Positions 56,115 through 64,000 of a stretch of 64,000 nt of DNA are shown here, piece after piece. This DNA comes from an uncultured Planctomyces sp. (GTDB lineage: Bacteria; Planctomycetota; Planctomycetia; Planctomycetales; Planctomycetaceae). The stretch's first letter is position 1. Every line of letters begins with the position of its first letter. The translations under genes and the position numbers were made by a program. The notes under the pieces were generated by a model. That model saw nothing but the letters and a program-made list of their open reading frames with translations. It was not told where the DNA came from and did no database searches. The stretch is from positions 1 to 64,000 of the forward strand of contig CALGTK010000375.1 in assembly GCA_937904325.1 (NCBI GenBank). The letters are read 5' to 3'.

Positions 56115-57263
56115 TCACACATGCTGAAGGAGCATCTCGCGGAATTGGCCGAAGAGGTAGTGGCTGTCGTGAGGACCGGCTGAAGCTTCGGGATGATACT
56201 GCACGGCGAATGCGGGGTAATCTTTGTGCCGGATTCCTTCGACCGTTTGATCGTTAAGGCTCACGTGAGTCACCTCAACGTTCGATGGCATTGAGTCTGC
56301 TTCCAGAGCGAAACCGTGATTCTGCGACGTGATCTCGACTTTACCCGTGCTCTTATTGAGGACCGGCTGGTTGGCTCCACGGTGCCCGAATCGCATTTTG
56401 AAAATTTCAGCGCCGCACGCGAGGCCGAGCAGTTGGTTGCCGAGGCAGATTCCAAAGATCGGAGTCTTGCCAAGCAGTCCCTGAATCGTCTTGATGGCGT
56501 ACTCCAGCGGGCGAGGATCGCCAGGACCGTTCGAGAGAAACACGCCAGCAGGCGAGAGTTCCAGAATTTGCTCAGCGCTCCAGGTGCCTGGCACAACGGT
56601 GACTTTGCAGCCGAGTTGCTTCAGGTGCCGCGGGATGTTCCACTTCATGCCGTAGTCAATGGCGACGACATGCGGGCCTTCACCAGTTGTCGCCTCGTGG
56701 ATTCCATCGTAACCGCCGGTCACGGGGTCTCGAATGATCTCGTTCAGGCCTTCTGACCAGCTAGCGCTTCCTGCAGGGATGACCTCACTGACAAGGTCCT
56801 GCCCGGCCAGTTCTGGACTTTTTTTAGCTTTAGCGATCAAGGAGTCGTTGTCGAGGTCCTCGGTCGAGATGATGCCGGTCATCACTCCCTGAATTCGGAT
56901 TCGCCTGACGAGCGATCGTGTATCGAGACCATCGATTCCAATCACGCCGTGTTTTGCCAGATAGCTGTCGAGCGATTCGTCCGATCGAAAATTGCTTTCG
57001 TGGCGGCAGAGTTCTTTGACGATGAATCCTCGCAGCGAAAGTCCGCCGCTTTCGACATCCTCGAGATTGACTCCGTAATTACCGATCAGCGGGTACGTCA
57101 TGGTGACGATCTGGCCGCAGTAAGACGGATCAGTGAGGATTTCCTGGTAGCCGGTCATGCTGGTGTTGAACACGACTTCGCCGTGGATTTCACCAGAAGC
57201 ACCAAAGGCTCGGCCTTCAAAGACCGAACCGTCAACCAGAGCAAGTTTCGCCGGACGACTCAT
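56115..57263 (-). CDS. carA: Carbamoyl-phosphate synthase small subunit CarA
   Basis: Glutamine amidotransferase subunit that supplies ammonia for carbamoyl phosphate in pyrimidine and arginine synthesis. At 382 residues it has the usual length: N-terminal CarA domain (RPAKLALVDGSVFEGRAFGASG), then the class I amidotransferase domain with catalytic Cys in PIFGICLGNQLLGLA (about residue 265) and His-Glu in VQYHPEASAGPHDS. The ATG at 57263 is chosen over the open-frame start at 57422 because family similarity starts here. The large subunit carB is not in the window. The ArsR-type gene upstream is 171 bases away on the same strand. Confidence 0.97.
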   Translation of the reverse strand: MSRPAKLALVDGSVFEGRAFGASGEIHGEVVFNTSMTGYQEILTDPSYCGQIVTMTYPLIGNYGVNLEDVESGGLSLRGFIVKELCRHESNFRSDESLDSYLAKHGVIGIDGLDTRSLVRRIRIQGVMTGIISTEDLDNDSLIAKAKKSPELAGQDLVSEVIPAGSASWSEGLNEIIRDPVTGGYDGIHEATTGEGPHVVAIDYGMKWNIPRHLKQLGCKVTVVPGTWSAEQILELSPAGVFLSNGPGDPRPLEYAIKTIQGLLGKTPIFGICLGNQLLGLACGAEIFKMRFGHRGANQPVLNKSTGKVEITSQNHGFALEADSMPSNVEVTHVSLNDQTVEGIRHKDYPAFAVQYHPEASAGPHDSHYLFGQFREMLLQHV

Positions 57264-57434
57264 GCGTATGCACCGTGAGCGTGAGAACGAATATTGAACG
57301 CAGGGAAGTCCCTGCAGAATGCGAGCGCATGCTCGCGAGGCGGGGGCGACTTCTATCAAAGTGCGGCGCAAAATAGAAGAGACCGCCGGATTGAGCGGTC
57401 TCTGGAATGGCTCGTTGAGCACGGGATGCTATGC

Positions 57435-57908
57435 TCATTCCGTACTGCTGGTTTCGTCCTGCCGGAGCACAAAATCACTGAATCTCAGCGACTCGCCGGT
57501 TTCGGCCGTCATATTGGCAAACAGCTCGCCCATGATCCGATGAAAGTGTTCACGGCGTACGGAGTAAAAGTTGTGTTTGCCATCGCGCCGAGCTTCGATC
57601 AGGCCGGCGACTCGTAAGAGTGCGAGGTGGTGACTGACCGCCGGCTGGCTCTGGTCGAGACGTTCGCAAAGGGCCGTAACATGCAACTCGCCTTCGCGCA
57701 TCAAGTACATCAAAACTCGTAGACGAGTCTCGTCCGACAACAGTTTGAACGTCTGGACGAGATCCTGTTCGAGCTGATCTGGAAGGCCGGTTGACGCCAC
57801 GCGACGGCTGTCATCGACTTCGTTAGTGCTGCTGATCATGTCATACTCGGTTTCTGCTTCGCCAATCGGCTGATCGCCGAAGTTCGCTGTGCCATCATTA
57901 TCAGTCAA
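57435..57908 (-). CDS. ArsR/SmtB-type winged-helix transcriptional regulator
   Basis: A 157-residue regulator with an acidic N-terminal extension of about 40 residues, then a winged helix: TFKLLSDETRLRVLMYLMREGELHVTALCERLDQSQPAVSHHLALLRVAGLIEARRDGKHNFYSV (in pieces). The helix-turn-helix core is QSQPAVSHHLALLR. A metal-binding CxC motif of classical ArsR is missing; one Cys precedes the recognition helix, so a metal-independent or small-molecule sensor is likely. The start used is TTG at 57908 with GAGG 7 bases upstream; an ATG at 57839 is possible and would give a 134-residue protein. It may control carA, but no operator was recognised. Confidence 0.9.
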   Translation of the reverse strand: MTDNDGTANFGDQPIGEAETEYDMISSTNEVDDSRRVASTGLPDQLEQDLVQTFKLLSDETRLRVLMYLMREGELHVTALCERLDQSQPAVSHHLALLRVAGLIEARRDGKHNFYSVRREHFHRIMGELFANMTAETGESLRFSDFVLRQDETSSTE

Positions 57909-58303
57909 CGCATAACCTCAGTGTTCGCAACCGCCTGGTAGACCAAATCGCCAGCCAGCCGATGAGATAACGCGATGCTTCCGGAGCGGTTAAACAAGCC
58001 GGACGCCCGCAGATCTACGATAGAAACTGTAAAATCGACGAATCAGCCATAATTAAATTGAAGAATTGTCCAACATCGGCACTGACGACAATGTCCAGCA
58101 ACGTAAAGAATGGCGCAACCTGAACCCTATCAACGACTTTGATTGCTGACGAAACGTCATTCGAAATGCTGGATGACCTGACTACGGATGTGAGTTGCAC
58201 AGAACGTGCGTCGATTAGGTCATCGAGAAAAGATTCGATGATTATGGACGGACCAAATTGCCCCGTCAATCAGTGGACTGGGATTTTCAACAAGGTTCGG
58301 CGA
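57909..58303. other. 395-base gap, no gene seen
   Basis: Between the ArsR-type gene and murA. A minus-strand 84-codon frame and a plus-strand 100-codon frame overlap here; neither has a domain, signal or good ribosome site, and both use unusual codons. No hairpin, repeat or RNA gene was noticed. Confidence 0.4.
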
Positions 58304-59782
58304 TTAGCTTGCCGGCTCCTGTTTCGCCTTCGAGGCTGCTGGGCTCTGAAGTGGAGCGAGCGTTTCCGCACTGTCGACTCGAATCTGGCGACGGTCTTCC
58401 AGCTTGACGGCTCCTTCGACATGACCGGACGCGGTCAATGAACTGGAATTTTCAATCGGTTGGGTCAGCCTCAGGCTGACCGGCACATTTTCCTCACAAT
58501 CATTCATGCGTCGGATGTCTGCACCGAGAGAATTCAGCCGATTTTCGAACTGCTCGTATCCCCGGTCGAGGTGATAGATTCGGCGAATCACCGATTCTCC
58601 ATCGGCGGCCATCGCCGCAAGGACGAGTGCCGCACTTGCCCGAAGATCGCAAGCCATCACACAAGCGCCGTGCAATTTTTCAGTTCCGTTGATAATCGCA
58701 CTTTGGCCTTCACGGTGAATACTCGCGCCGAGCCGAACGAGTTCGGCAACATGCATGAATCGATCGGGGAAGACTTTGTCGGTCACCACACTGATTCCAT
58801 CCGCTCGGCTGAGCAACGCCATAAATTGAGCCTGCACGTCTGTCGGCAGGCCCGGATACGGTAACGCTGAGCATTCGGTCGAAGTCAGTTTTCCCGACGG
58901 AAGGACGTGCAGTGTGCTGCGGTCTGAGCTTCCAGGATCTTCGGTGATTCCAATACGGACTCCGACATCTTTCAGTTTGTCCAGCACCGCGCTAAGATGA
59001 TCGATGCAGACATTTTCGACGCTGACTTCGCCATGTGTGATCGCTCCGGCAATGAGCAGTGTCGCTGCTTCGATGCGATCTGGAATGACGTGATGTTCGG
59101 CACCCGCCAACGACTCCACGCCTTCGATTTGCAGGAACGGCGTACCGAGCCCTTCGATCTTCGCGCCCATCGCATTAAGCAGCTGCCCATAATCGGCAAC
59201 TTCGGGTTCGCACGCCGCTGACTCGATCGTTGTAACGCCGTCGGCCAACGCCGCTGCAGCCATCACGTTGCAGGTTCCTGTGACGGTGCTACCGAACGAG
59301 CCGCCAAGAAAGACTCGTGCGCCCTTCAGCTTCCTGGCTGTCGCGATGACATAGCCATGTTCAATTCGAATATCGGCTCCCAGAGCCTTCAGACCTTTCA
59401 GATGCAGATCGATCGGCCGGTCGCCGATGTTGCAGCCGCCTGGCAATGAAACGGTCGCTCTTCCTCGCCGAGTGAGCAACGGCCCAAGTACGCAAATGCT
59501 GGCACGCATGCGGCGGACAAGTTCGTAGTCTGCGACAACGGGCGAGTCGTCGATTACTTCCAGGCGAAGTGCGTTGTCAGCCTGTCGTTCACTGATGACG
59601 CCGAGCGTACCGAGAAGCTGCGACAAAGTTCGGACATCAACGAGGTCGGGGACGTCGTGCAGCGTGATCGGCCCGTCAGCCATCAGCGAGGCAGCCATGA
59701 TCGGCAGGGCCGCGTTCTTGGCCCCACTGACTCGAACTTGCCCCTTCAACGGCTTCCCGCCCCGCACAACAAACATGTCCAT
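58304..59782 (-). CDS. murA: UDP-N-acetylglucosamine 1-carboxyvinyltransferase MurA
   Basis: First committed step of peptidoglycan synthesis (enolpyruvyl transfer from PEP). The fosfomycin-target Cys is present: C117 in [16 protein letters not shown], with the N-terminal [12 protein letters not shown] (residues 22-33) and [19 protein letters not shown] block near 385. At 492 residues it is about 65 longer than usual: the extension after residue 425 ([19 protein letters not shown]) is a hydrophilic tail with no recognised fold. This supports peptidoglycan in this planctomycete, together with dapF. It lies 92 bases from prmC on the same strand, with a palindrome between. An alternative Met lies two codons later. 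Confidence 0.97.
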   Translation of the reverse strand: MDMFVVRGGKPLKGQVRVSGAKNAALPIMAASLMADGPITLHDVPDLVDVRTLSQLLGTLGVISERQADNALRLEVIDDSPVVADYELVRRMRASICVLGPLLTRRGRATVSLPGGCNIGDRPIDLHLKGLKALGADIRIEHGYVIATARKLKGARVFLGGSFGSTVTGTCNVMAAAALADGVTTIESAACEPEVADYGQLLNAMGAKIEGLGTPFLQIEGVESLAGAEHHVIPDRIEAATLLIAGAITHGEVSVENVCIDHLSAVLDKLKDVGVRIGITEDPGSSDRSTLHVLPSGKLTSTECSALPYPGLPTDVQAQFMALLSRADGISVVTDKVFPDRFMHVAELVRLGASIHREGQSAIINGTEKLHGACVMACDLRASAALVLAAMAADGESVIRRIYHLDRGYEQFENRLNSLGADIRRMNDCEENVPVSLRLTQPIENSSSLTASGHVEGAVKLEDRRQIRVDSAETLAPLQSPAASKAKQEPAS

Positions 59783-59810
59783 CCCTGGACCTCCTCAATC
59801 GTCAGTAGTC

Positions 59811-59832
59811 GTAGGGTGCGTCTCGACGCACC
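59811..59832. repeat. GTAGGG-type palindrome between murA and prmC
   Basis: GTAGGGTGCGTCTCGACGCA (59811-59830), followed by CC, contains perfect 8-bp arms GGTGCGTC (59815-59822) and GACGCACC (59825-59832) with a 2-base loop. It aligns with the degenerate copy at 32857 and shares the core with 55272. Located in the 92-base murA/prmC spacer. Confidence 0.65.
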
Positions 59833-59874
59833 ATTCTGGTCGATGATAGCTCGGAACCCACCGACCGATAACCG

Positions 59875-60780
59875 TCAGCTCATCAGTCTCTTCCTTGCCC
59901 AGACGATTCGCGAATGACCTCCGAGATCCTTCACAATCTGAGCAGGCTCGAATCCACCTGAATCAGCAAAGAGTTGAGTAACCGCGGCACTTTGCTGTTC
60001 ACCAATCTCCAGCAGCAACGCTCCGCTGTTCGCCAGCCACGGGCCACTTTCCGCAATCAGTCGCCTGACGATGTCCAGGCCGTCGACTCCGCCTCGTAAC
60101 GCAAGTTGCGGCTCGTGCAGGCGAACGTCGAGCTGCAGTGTATCCATTTCCTCATCCGTCACATACGGCGGATTCGCGGTAATAACTTCGAACAAAGCGT
60201 CGCTGGAAAGCGGACTGAACAGGTCGCCCTGCAGCAACGAAATCCTGCCCGTCAGACCGTTTTTCTGGATGTTTCGCTGGGCAACCTGGTGGACTTGATC
60301 GTCCAGTTCAATGGCTGTCAGGGTGGCGGATTCACAGTTCGAAGCAATGGCGACCGGTACGCAGCCGGTCCCCGTGCAGACGTCCAGGACGGTTGCTGCC
60401 GGGAGTTCATTGAGAATTTCCAGAGCGGTTACAACTAGAGTTTCCGTGTCCGGCCGCGGGATCAGTACGCCAGGTTCTACCTCGAAATCCAGCCCAAAGA
60501 ATTCACGAAAACCAACGAGGTAAGCAACCGGCTCCAAAGTTGCGCGGCGTCTGACAAGATCGCGCATCACGGCGCGTTCATCGGGCTCCAGCGGAGTGTC
60601 GTACTGAGTGTAGAGCTGAATTCGCTGACAACCTCGGGCGTGCGCCAACAGAATCTCAGCGTCAAGTCTGGGTGACTCGCTGCCGTGCTGCTTCAAATGC
60701 CCGATCGTCCAGTCCAGGACTTTCTTAACGGTCCAGACTTCTTCGGCATCGGCAGTTTTGGGAGTCCCTTCGCTGCTCAC
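59875..60780 (-). CDS. prmC: Peptide chain release factor N5-glutamine methyltransferase PrmC
   Basis: Methylates the Gln of the GGQ motif in release factors. The 301-residue protein has an N-terminal helical domain and a SAM-binding fold with DVCTGTGCVPVAIA (about residues 142-155) and the catalytic NPPY in VITANPPYVTDEEM (about 203). It lies 27 bases downstream of prfA, its substrate's gene, in the standard prfA-prmC order, so the two are cotranslated. The start is GTG at 60780. The residues before VWTVKKVLDWTIGHL form a short N-terminal tail. Confidence 0.97.
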   Translation of the reverse strand: MSSEGTPKTADAEEVWTVKKVLDWTIGHLKQHGSESPRLDAEILLAHARGCQRIQLYTQYDTPLEPDERAVMRDLVRRRATLEPVAYLVGFREFFGLDFEVEPGVLIPRPDTETLVVTALEILNELPAATVLDVCTGTGCVPVAIASNCESATLTAIELDDQVHQVAQRNIQKNGLTGRISLLQGDLFSPLSSDALFEVITANPPYVTDEEMDTLQLDVRLHEPQLALRGGVDGLDIVRRLIAESGPWLANSGALLLEIGEQQSAAVTQLFADSGGFEPAQIVKDLGGHSRIVWARKRLMS

Positions 60781-60807
60781 TGGGTATTCCGTTTTCGAGG
60801 CAGCAGT

Positions 60808-61878
60808 CTAGGTGACGCCGCCCTTGAGGCGTTCCATCCGGTCAAACTCGAGCAGGGCGTCGACAAGCTCATCAATATTGCCCTGCAGAATCTGATCCAG
60901 CTTGTGGACGGAAAGATTGATGCGGTGATCAGTGATCCGGTTCTGTGGAAAGTTGTAGGTGCGAATTCGCTGACTTCGATCTCCTGACCCGACCAGCGTG
61001 CGACGATGCTCTGCCCGCGCGTTGGCAGCTTCCATTTCTTTTTGTTCGAGGAGTCGGCTTCGCAGAACCCGCATCGCCTTTGCTCGGTTCTTGTGCTGAC
61101 TCTTCTCGTCCTGAATCTTCACGACGATTCCGGTTGGAATGTGTGTGATGCGGACGGCGCTTTCCACTTTGTTGACCTTTTGTCCGCCGGGACCGCCAGC
61201 ACGCATTGTATCAATCTGCAGGTCTTCGTTGTCGATTTCGATCTCGACTTCAGTTGCCTCAGCCATCACGGCGACTGTCGCGGCACTGGTGTGAACTCGG
61301 CCCTGGGCTTCCGTTTCAGGAACTCGTTGGACGCGATGCCCACCACTTTCGAACTGCAGGCGATGAAAGCAGCCTTCGCCTGAGATCGACAGAACCAGTT
61401 CCTTCAGACCGCCAAGTTCCGAAGCGTTCATTTCGATAATTTCGAACTTCCAGCCCTGGAGTTCGAGATATCGCCTATACATCTCGAAAAGATCGCGAGC
61501 GAAAAGAGCGGCTTCGTCGCCGCCAGCTCCAGCTCGGATTTCCATGATGCAACTTCCACGAGTCAGCGAATCACCGGACAGAACGATGTCTTCCAGTTCT
61601 TCCCGCATGGCTTCGTACTGAGCGGTCAGGTTAGCCAGTTCTTCGCGAGCGTACTCGCGCGCCGCAGACTCTGTTTCTTCCTGAAACATTTCCTTGGCAG
61701 TTTCGCAGTCTTCTTCGAGCTGATTGAACGCTCGCGTTCGCAGAGCAACCTTCGAAAGCCCACCATATTCCCGCTGGATATCCAGCAGTTTATGGGTGTC
61801 CGCAAGAACTTCGGGATCCTGCAATTGCTGCTCAAGCTCTTCGTAGCGTTTGAGCTTTTCCTGCAGACTGGGGAACAT
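60808..61878 (-). CDS. prfA: Peptide chain release factor 1
   Basis: Recognises UAG and UAA and triggers peptide release. The 356-residue protein carries the codon-recognition PxT motif in [14 protein letters not shown] (about residues 188-200) that defines RF1 rather than RF2, and the catalytic GGQ in [18 protein letters not shown] (about 232-234). The N-terminal coiled-coil domain is complete ([21 protein letters not shown]). The ATG at 61878 is standard. prmC follows within 27 bases. rpmE lies 250 bases upstream with hairpins between. Confidence 0.98.
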   Translation of the reverse strand: MFPSLQEKLKRYEELEQQLQDPEVLADTHKLLDIQREYGGLSKVALRTRAFNQLEEDCETAKEMFQEETESAAREYAREELANLTAQYEAMREELEDIVLSGDSLTRGSCIMEIRAGAGGDEAALFARDLFEMYRRYLELQGWKFEIIEMNASELGGLKELVLSISGEGCFHRLQFESGGHRVQRVPETEAQGRVHTSAATVAVMAEATEVEIEIDNEDLQIDTMRAGGPGGQKVNKVESAVRITHIPTGIVVKIQDEKSQHKNRAKAMRVLRSRLLEQKEMEAANARAEHRRTLVGSGDRSQRIRTYNFPQNRITDHRINLSVHKLDQILQGNIDELVDALLEFDRMERLKGGVT

Positions 61879-62020
61879 CGAAACTGATCCTTAATCAACG
61901 GGGGCAGCGGATTTCAAAACCGAATGCGACGTAATTTGAGTGTCGGGTTCGGTTTGTTTTCGGTGAAAATTCCCCGTTCGCATGCAAAGCTCTGCAAGCA
62001 TGCCGCCCAGGCCCAACCGC

Positions 62021-62040
62021 GCAGCAAGCAAACTTGCTGC
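62021..62040. repeat. Perfect 8-bp hairpin between rpmE and prfA
   Basis: GCAGCAAGCAAACTTGCTGC (62021-62040) is a perfect 8-bp stem with loop CAAA. It is in the 252-base rpmE/prfA spacer. No U tract follows in the minus direction, so it is not a standard terminator; it may be an mRNA processing signal or attenuator. Another imperfect palindrome with GCATGC ends lies at about 61979-62002. Confidence 0.6.
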
Positions 62041-62130
62041 AAACGTCCCAGACAAGAGGTAACAGCGACTTCACGGCACTGCCCAATGCAGAAGAGCACC
62101 CCGTGAGGAATTCGTCTGTCACCCCGAAAG

Positions 62131-62346
62131 CTAGCTTTTCTTCCGCTCGGCCCAGTTGTACTTCTTCTGGAACTTTTCAACTCGACCGGCACTGTCGATG
62201 TACTTCATCGTTCCCGTGTAGAACGGGTGACAGGCGGAGCAGATATCAATCTGAAGTTTCTCGACAGTGCTTCGAGTTTGAAAAGTGTTGCCGCAGCTGC
62301 ACTTAACTTCAGTTTCGTGGTAATCCGGGTGAATGTCTTGCTTCAT
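62131..62346 (-). CDS. rpmE: 50S ribosomal protein L31
   Basis: A 71-residue ribosomal protein of the zinc-containing (C+) L31 type. Cysteines C16, C18, C36 and C39 (CSCG ... CSAC) are in place, and the conserved [24 protein letters not shown] follows. The ATG at 62346 is used; the frame is open to 62403 but those residues are not conserved. L31 sits at the ribosomal subunit interface. The rpmE-prfA-prmC order is conserved widely in bacteria. Confidence 0.98.
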   Translation of the reverse strand: MKQDIHPDYHETEVKCSCGNTFQTRSTVEKLQIDICSACHPFYTGTMKYIDSAGRVEKFQKKYNWAERKKS

Positions 62347-62508
62347 GACGCTACCTGAGTGCAAATCCGAATATGGGGTTTGTTGATCACCTGTTGGGAT
62401 CAACTTGAGTTTCGCCGCAAATCCACCATCGTGGATCGGGCCGAAAGCAAGCCGAGCAGTCTATGGACGACTCCTCGAAACAGCAAGTGCGCCACTATTT
62501 GCTCGCCA

Positions 62509-63120
62509 TTAAGCTTTGCTCTGAAGCGAAGAATTACCGGTCGTCACGGTTGGAGCGGCATCCGGCTGAGACTCGTTGGCAAGATTGTTCGCCGGCTCAG
62601 CTCGAAATGACTGAATTGCGAGCATGATCGCACCAGTGACGAGGAAACAGTCCGCTGCGTTAAAAATAGGATAGTGGTACGTCCCAAACGTGAACGCAAG
62701 GAAGTCTCGGACTCCGTAAATGGCTGATCCATCGGGCCTTACGCAGCCGTGCAGGCCAAGTCTGTCATATAGATTGCCCAGTGTCCCGGCCATGATCAGA
62801 CCAAGACAGGTCGTTAACCACAAGCTGTTTGCGGCTCTATAAACAAACAGCCAGATTAAGACGCCGGCGACCGCACCAATGCTTAACAACGCGAACAGCC
62901 AGGTATATCCCTGGCCCATGCCCCACAAAGCTCCCTCGTTGATGCTCGTCAGGAAGCAGGCCGAACCCCAGTCGCCAAAGAACCCATAAGTCCAATCGCT
63001 TCGGCCGCCTGGGTAATTGAGTCTTCCAAAGACTACCGACTTCGACCCAAGGTCGATCACCAGGCCAACGATACTGAGCAGGAAAAACCAGACGTAGCGA
63101 TTTTGGGGAACTGGTGTCAT
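62509..63120 (-). CDS. lspA: Lipoprotein signal peptidase LspA
   Basis: Aspartyl membrane peptidase that cleaves the signal peptide of prolipoproteins at the lipobox Cys, as needed by the several lipoproteins of this window. The 203-residue protein shows four membrane segments and the two catalytic aspartates: D119 in GNLYDRLGL and D157 in FNAADCFLV. An insert (HGCVRPDGSAIYGVRDF) between them is larger than in E. coli, which fits planctomycete homologues. The start ATG overlaps the DksA-type gene's stop by 4 bases (ATGA), so the two are coupled. The C-terminal tail of about 35 residues is hydrophilic. Confidence 0.96.
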   Translation of the reverse strand: MTPVPQNRYVWFFLLSIVGLVIDLGSKSVVFGRLNYPGGRSDWTYGFFGDWGSACFLTSINEGALWGMGQGYTWLFALLSIGAVAGVLIWLFVYRAANSLWLTTCLGLIMAGTLGNLYDRLGLHGCVRPDGSAIYGVRDFLAFTFGTYHYPIFNAADCFLVTGAIMLAIQSFRAEPANNLANESQPDAAPTVTTGNSSLQSKA

Positions 63121-63506
63121 GTGTATTGAGCTTCGTGTTTCCGTTCACACTCGACGCAATTTCGAGTCCACGGAAGTGCCTTCAGGCGGGTCTTGGGAAT
63201 CAGAGCTTTACGCCCCGTTTTGCCCTCTTCAGTGCACCCCTTGCAAAGGCCGAATGTCTCGTCTTCGATTCGCTTCAGGGCTGAAGATATTTCCTTCAGA
63301 GTTTCCTGTTCGTTGTGAATCAGGTCGAGAGCAAAATCCTGCTCGTAGTTGTCCGAGCCAAGTTCAGCAGGGTGAGTCGGAGTTCGAGACTCTTCTTCAC
63401 GACCAAATGCGCCGTCGGTAATGTTGTCAACATCGCCTCGTAATCGGCCAGAAAGTGACAATAGTCGGTTCCGAAACTGGACGAGTTCGGTCTTGGACAA
63501 GGCCAT
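63117..63506 (-). CDS. DksA/TraR-family zinc-finger protein
   Basis: A 129-residue protein with a helical N-terminal half and a C4 zinc finger: CKGC and CVEC (GLCKGCTEEGKTGRKALIPKTRLKALPWTRNCVECERKHE in pieces). The helical region (SNELGSDNYEQDFALDLIHNEQETLKEISSALKRI-like) is a coiled coil. DksA relatives bind RNA polymerase through the secondary channel; whether this one does so is unknown because the acidic tip residues are not clearly conserved. It overlaps lspA by 4 bases, so it is the first gene of the pair. Confidence 0.93.
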   Translation of the reverse strand: MALSKTELVQFRNRLLSLSGRLRGDVDNITDGAFGREEESRTPTHPAELGSDNYEQDFALDLIHNEQETLKEISSALKRIEDETFGLCKGCTEEGKTGRKALIPKTRLKALPWTRNCVECERKHEAQYT

Positions 63507-63824
63507 GGGAAGTCATTCTCTGTTGCGAACTTTCCAGAGGGTTCCACCTCACAAAATGTCCATTCAAGCCGGCTGCCGTCCTGGCCACCTGAAATGTGAT
63601 GGTCTGCAGTATTGCCGGGTTTTCTCGCTCGTTCAAGCAGGGGAGACCACGAACGGAGCTAACACCTAGTTTGACACTTCGCTGTAAGATTATTTTTCAG
63701 AACGAGTTACGTGAATTGATGACTGACTGACAAAGATCGGCATCGGTGGATGCAGGTCTCGATGACTTCATGAGTTAGAGCAAGTTTTGTTTACTTCTGA
63801 CTGGACGATCCAATCCAGGTTAAT
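63507..63824. other. 318-base gap, no gene seen
   Basis: Contains the promoter region of the DksA-type gene. Short frames cross it on both strands without domain content. No RNA gene, hairpin or repeat was noticed. Confidence 0.4.
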
Positions 63825-64000
63825 TCAGCCGGTTTCTTCTTCGTCAGAGGCTTTGGTCATGGTGAAGAATAACAGTGCGGCTTCCAGCGATCCGAAGAGT
63901 AATTGATCGTCGAATCCTGATGAATTACCGGGTCGACCCGAAAGCCCTTTGCCCAGATCCTGCCGGCACAGTTTCGCCTGCAACCGGTCGCCGGGCATGG
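63825..64000 (-). CDS. C-terminal fragment of an unidentified protein, truncated by window edge
   Basis: An open frame ending at the stop 63825-63827 runs leftwards from the window edge. Its visible residues include LCRQDLGKGLSGRPGNSSG, FDDQLLFGSLEAALLFF and a short acidic end (TKASDEEETG). An ATG at 63998 is possible, but the frame is open to the edge, so it may be the tail of a larger protein. No family is recognised. The hydrophobic AALLFF segment and acidic tail resemble a C-terminal helix. Confidence 0.4.
   Translation of the reverse strand, partial: MPGDRLQAKLCRQDLGKGLSGRPGNSSGFDDQLLFGSLEAALLFFTMTKASDEEETG

Noticed and set aside
58015..58269. 84-codon minus-strand frame upstream of murA
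   Set aside because: Hydrophobic in places but without ribosome site or relatives; not separable from chance.

Overview
The window is chromosomal DNA from a member of the phylum Planctomycetota. The evidence is the gene set: two DUF1501/DUF1549-DUF1553 (planctomycete cytochrome and paired exported protein) modules, a Plancto/Verruco-restricted Minf_1886-type protein, an exported type I sulfatase, two DUF1080 proteins, Tat-exported Gfo/Idh and sugar isomerase/epimerase proteins, and a PIN/TRAM membrane protein. Gene density is high, most genes lie on the minus strand, and I see no tRNA, rRNA, CRISPR array, insertion sequence, integrase or phage gene. No genus can be assigned from this sequence alone.

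Layout. 0.3-4 kb: Minf_1886-type protein, miaA, epmA (EF-P lysylation) and a YkgJ-type Cys-cluster protein. 4.2-7.1 kb: a membrane-anchored VWA protein and an ECF-like sigma factor. 7.4-11.9 kb: exported M28 peptidase with PDZ, a tiny Tyr/Ser/Gly-rich repeat protein, the PIN/TRAM protein and a small CxxCH protein with its own promoter and terminator. 12-21.9 kb: a metzincin-like exported protein with an off-register zinc motif, then a minus-strand run of DUF1501, DUF1549/1553, DUF1501, PSCyt1-DUF1549-DUF1553 and a PhyH dioxygenase. 22-29.6 kb: dapF, Tat-exported sugar isomerase/epimerase, leucine-rich-repeat lipoprotein, Tat-exported Gfo/Idh oxidoreductase and sulfatase. 29.6-38 kb: GNAT, a small protein coupled to priA, a membrane protein, a haloarchaeal-type glucose dehydrogenase, guaA and a WecA/MraY-type transferase. 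38-41 kb: DUF1080 protein and an aldehyde:ferredoxin oxidoreductase.

41.0-49.5 kb is the most striking block: five minus-strand genes, each overlapping the next by exactly 4 nt (TIM-barrel-like protein, GldG-like membrane lipoprotein, ABC ATPase, fused double ABC-2 permease, HEAT-repeat protein). It looks like one translationally coupled envelope system of unknown substrate. 49.7-52.8 kb: recG, overlapped by a stand-alone MEKHLA-domain gene and preceded by a small CxxC protein. 53-57.9 kb: second DUF1080 protein, quinone oxidoreductase, TlpA-like lipoprotein, carA and an ArsR-family regulator. 58.3-63.5 kb: housekeeping run murA, prmC, prfA, rpmE, lspA and a DksA/TraR zinc-finger gene. A partial minus-strand reading frame runs off the right edge.

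How genes may work together: the sulfatase, two DUF1080 proteins, exported Gfo/Idh and exported TIM-barrel isomerase together resemble a periplasmic, C3-oxidation-dependent glycan breakdown pathway spread over several loci. The MiaA/EpmA pair and the prmC-prfA-rpmE group serve translation. The intergenic spaces carry several kinds of short inverted repeats; at least three share a GTAGGG core.
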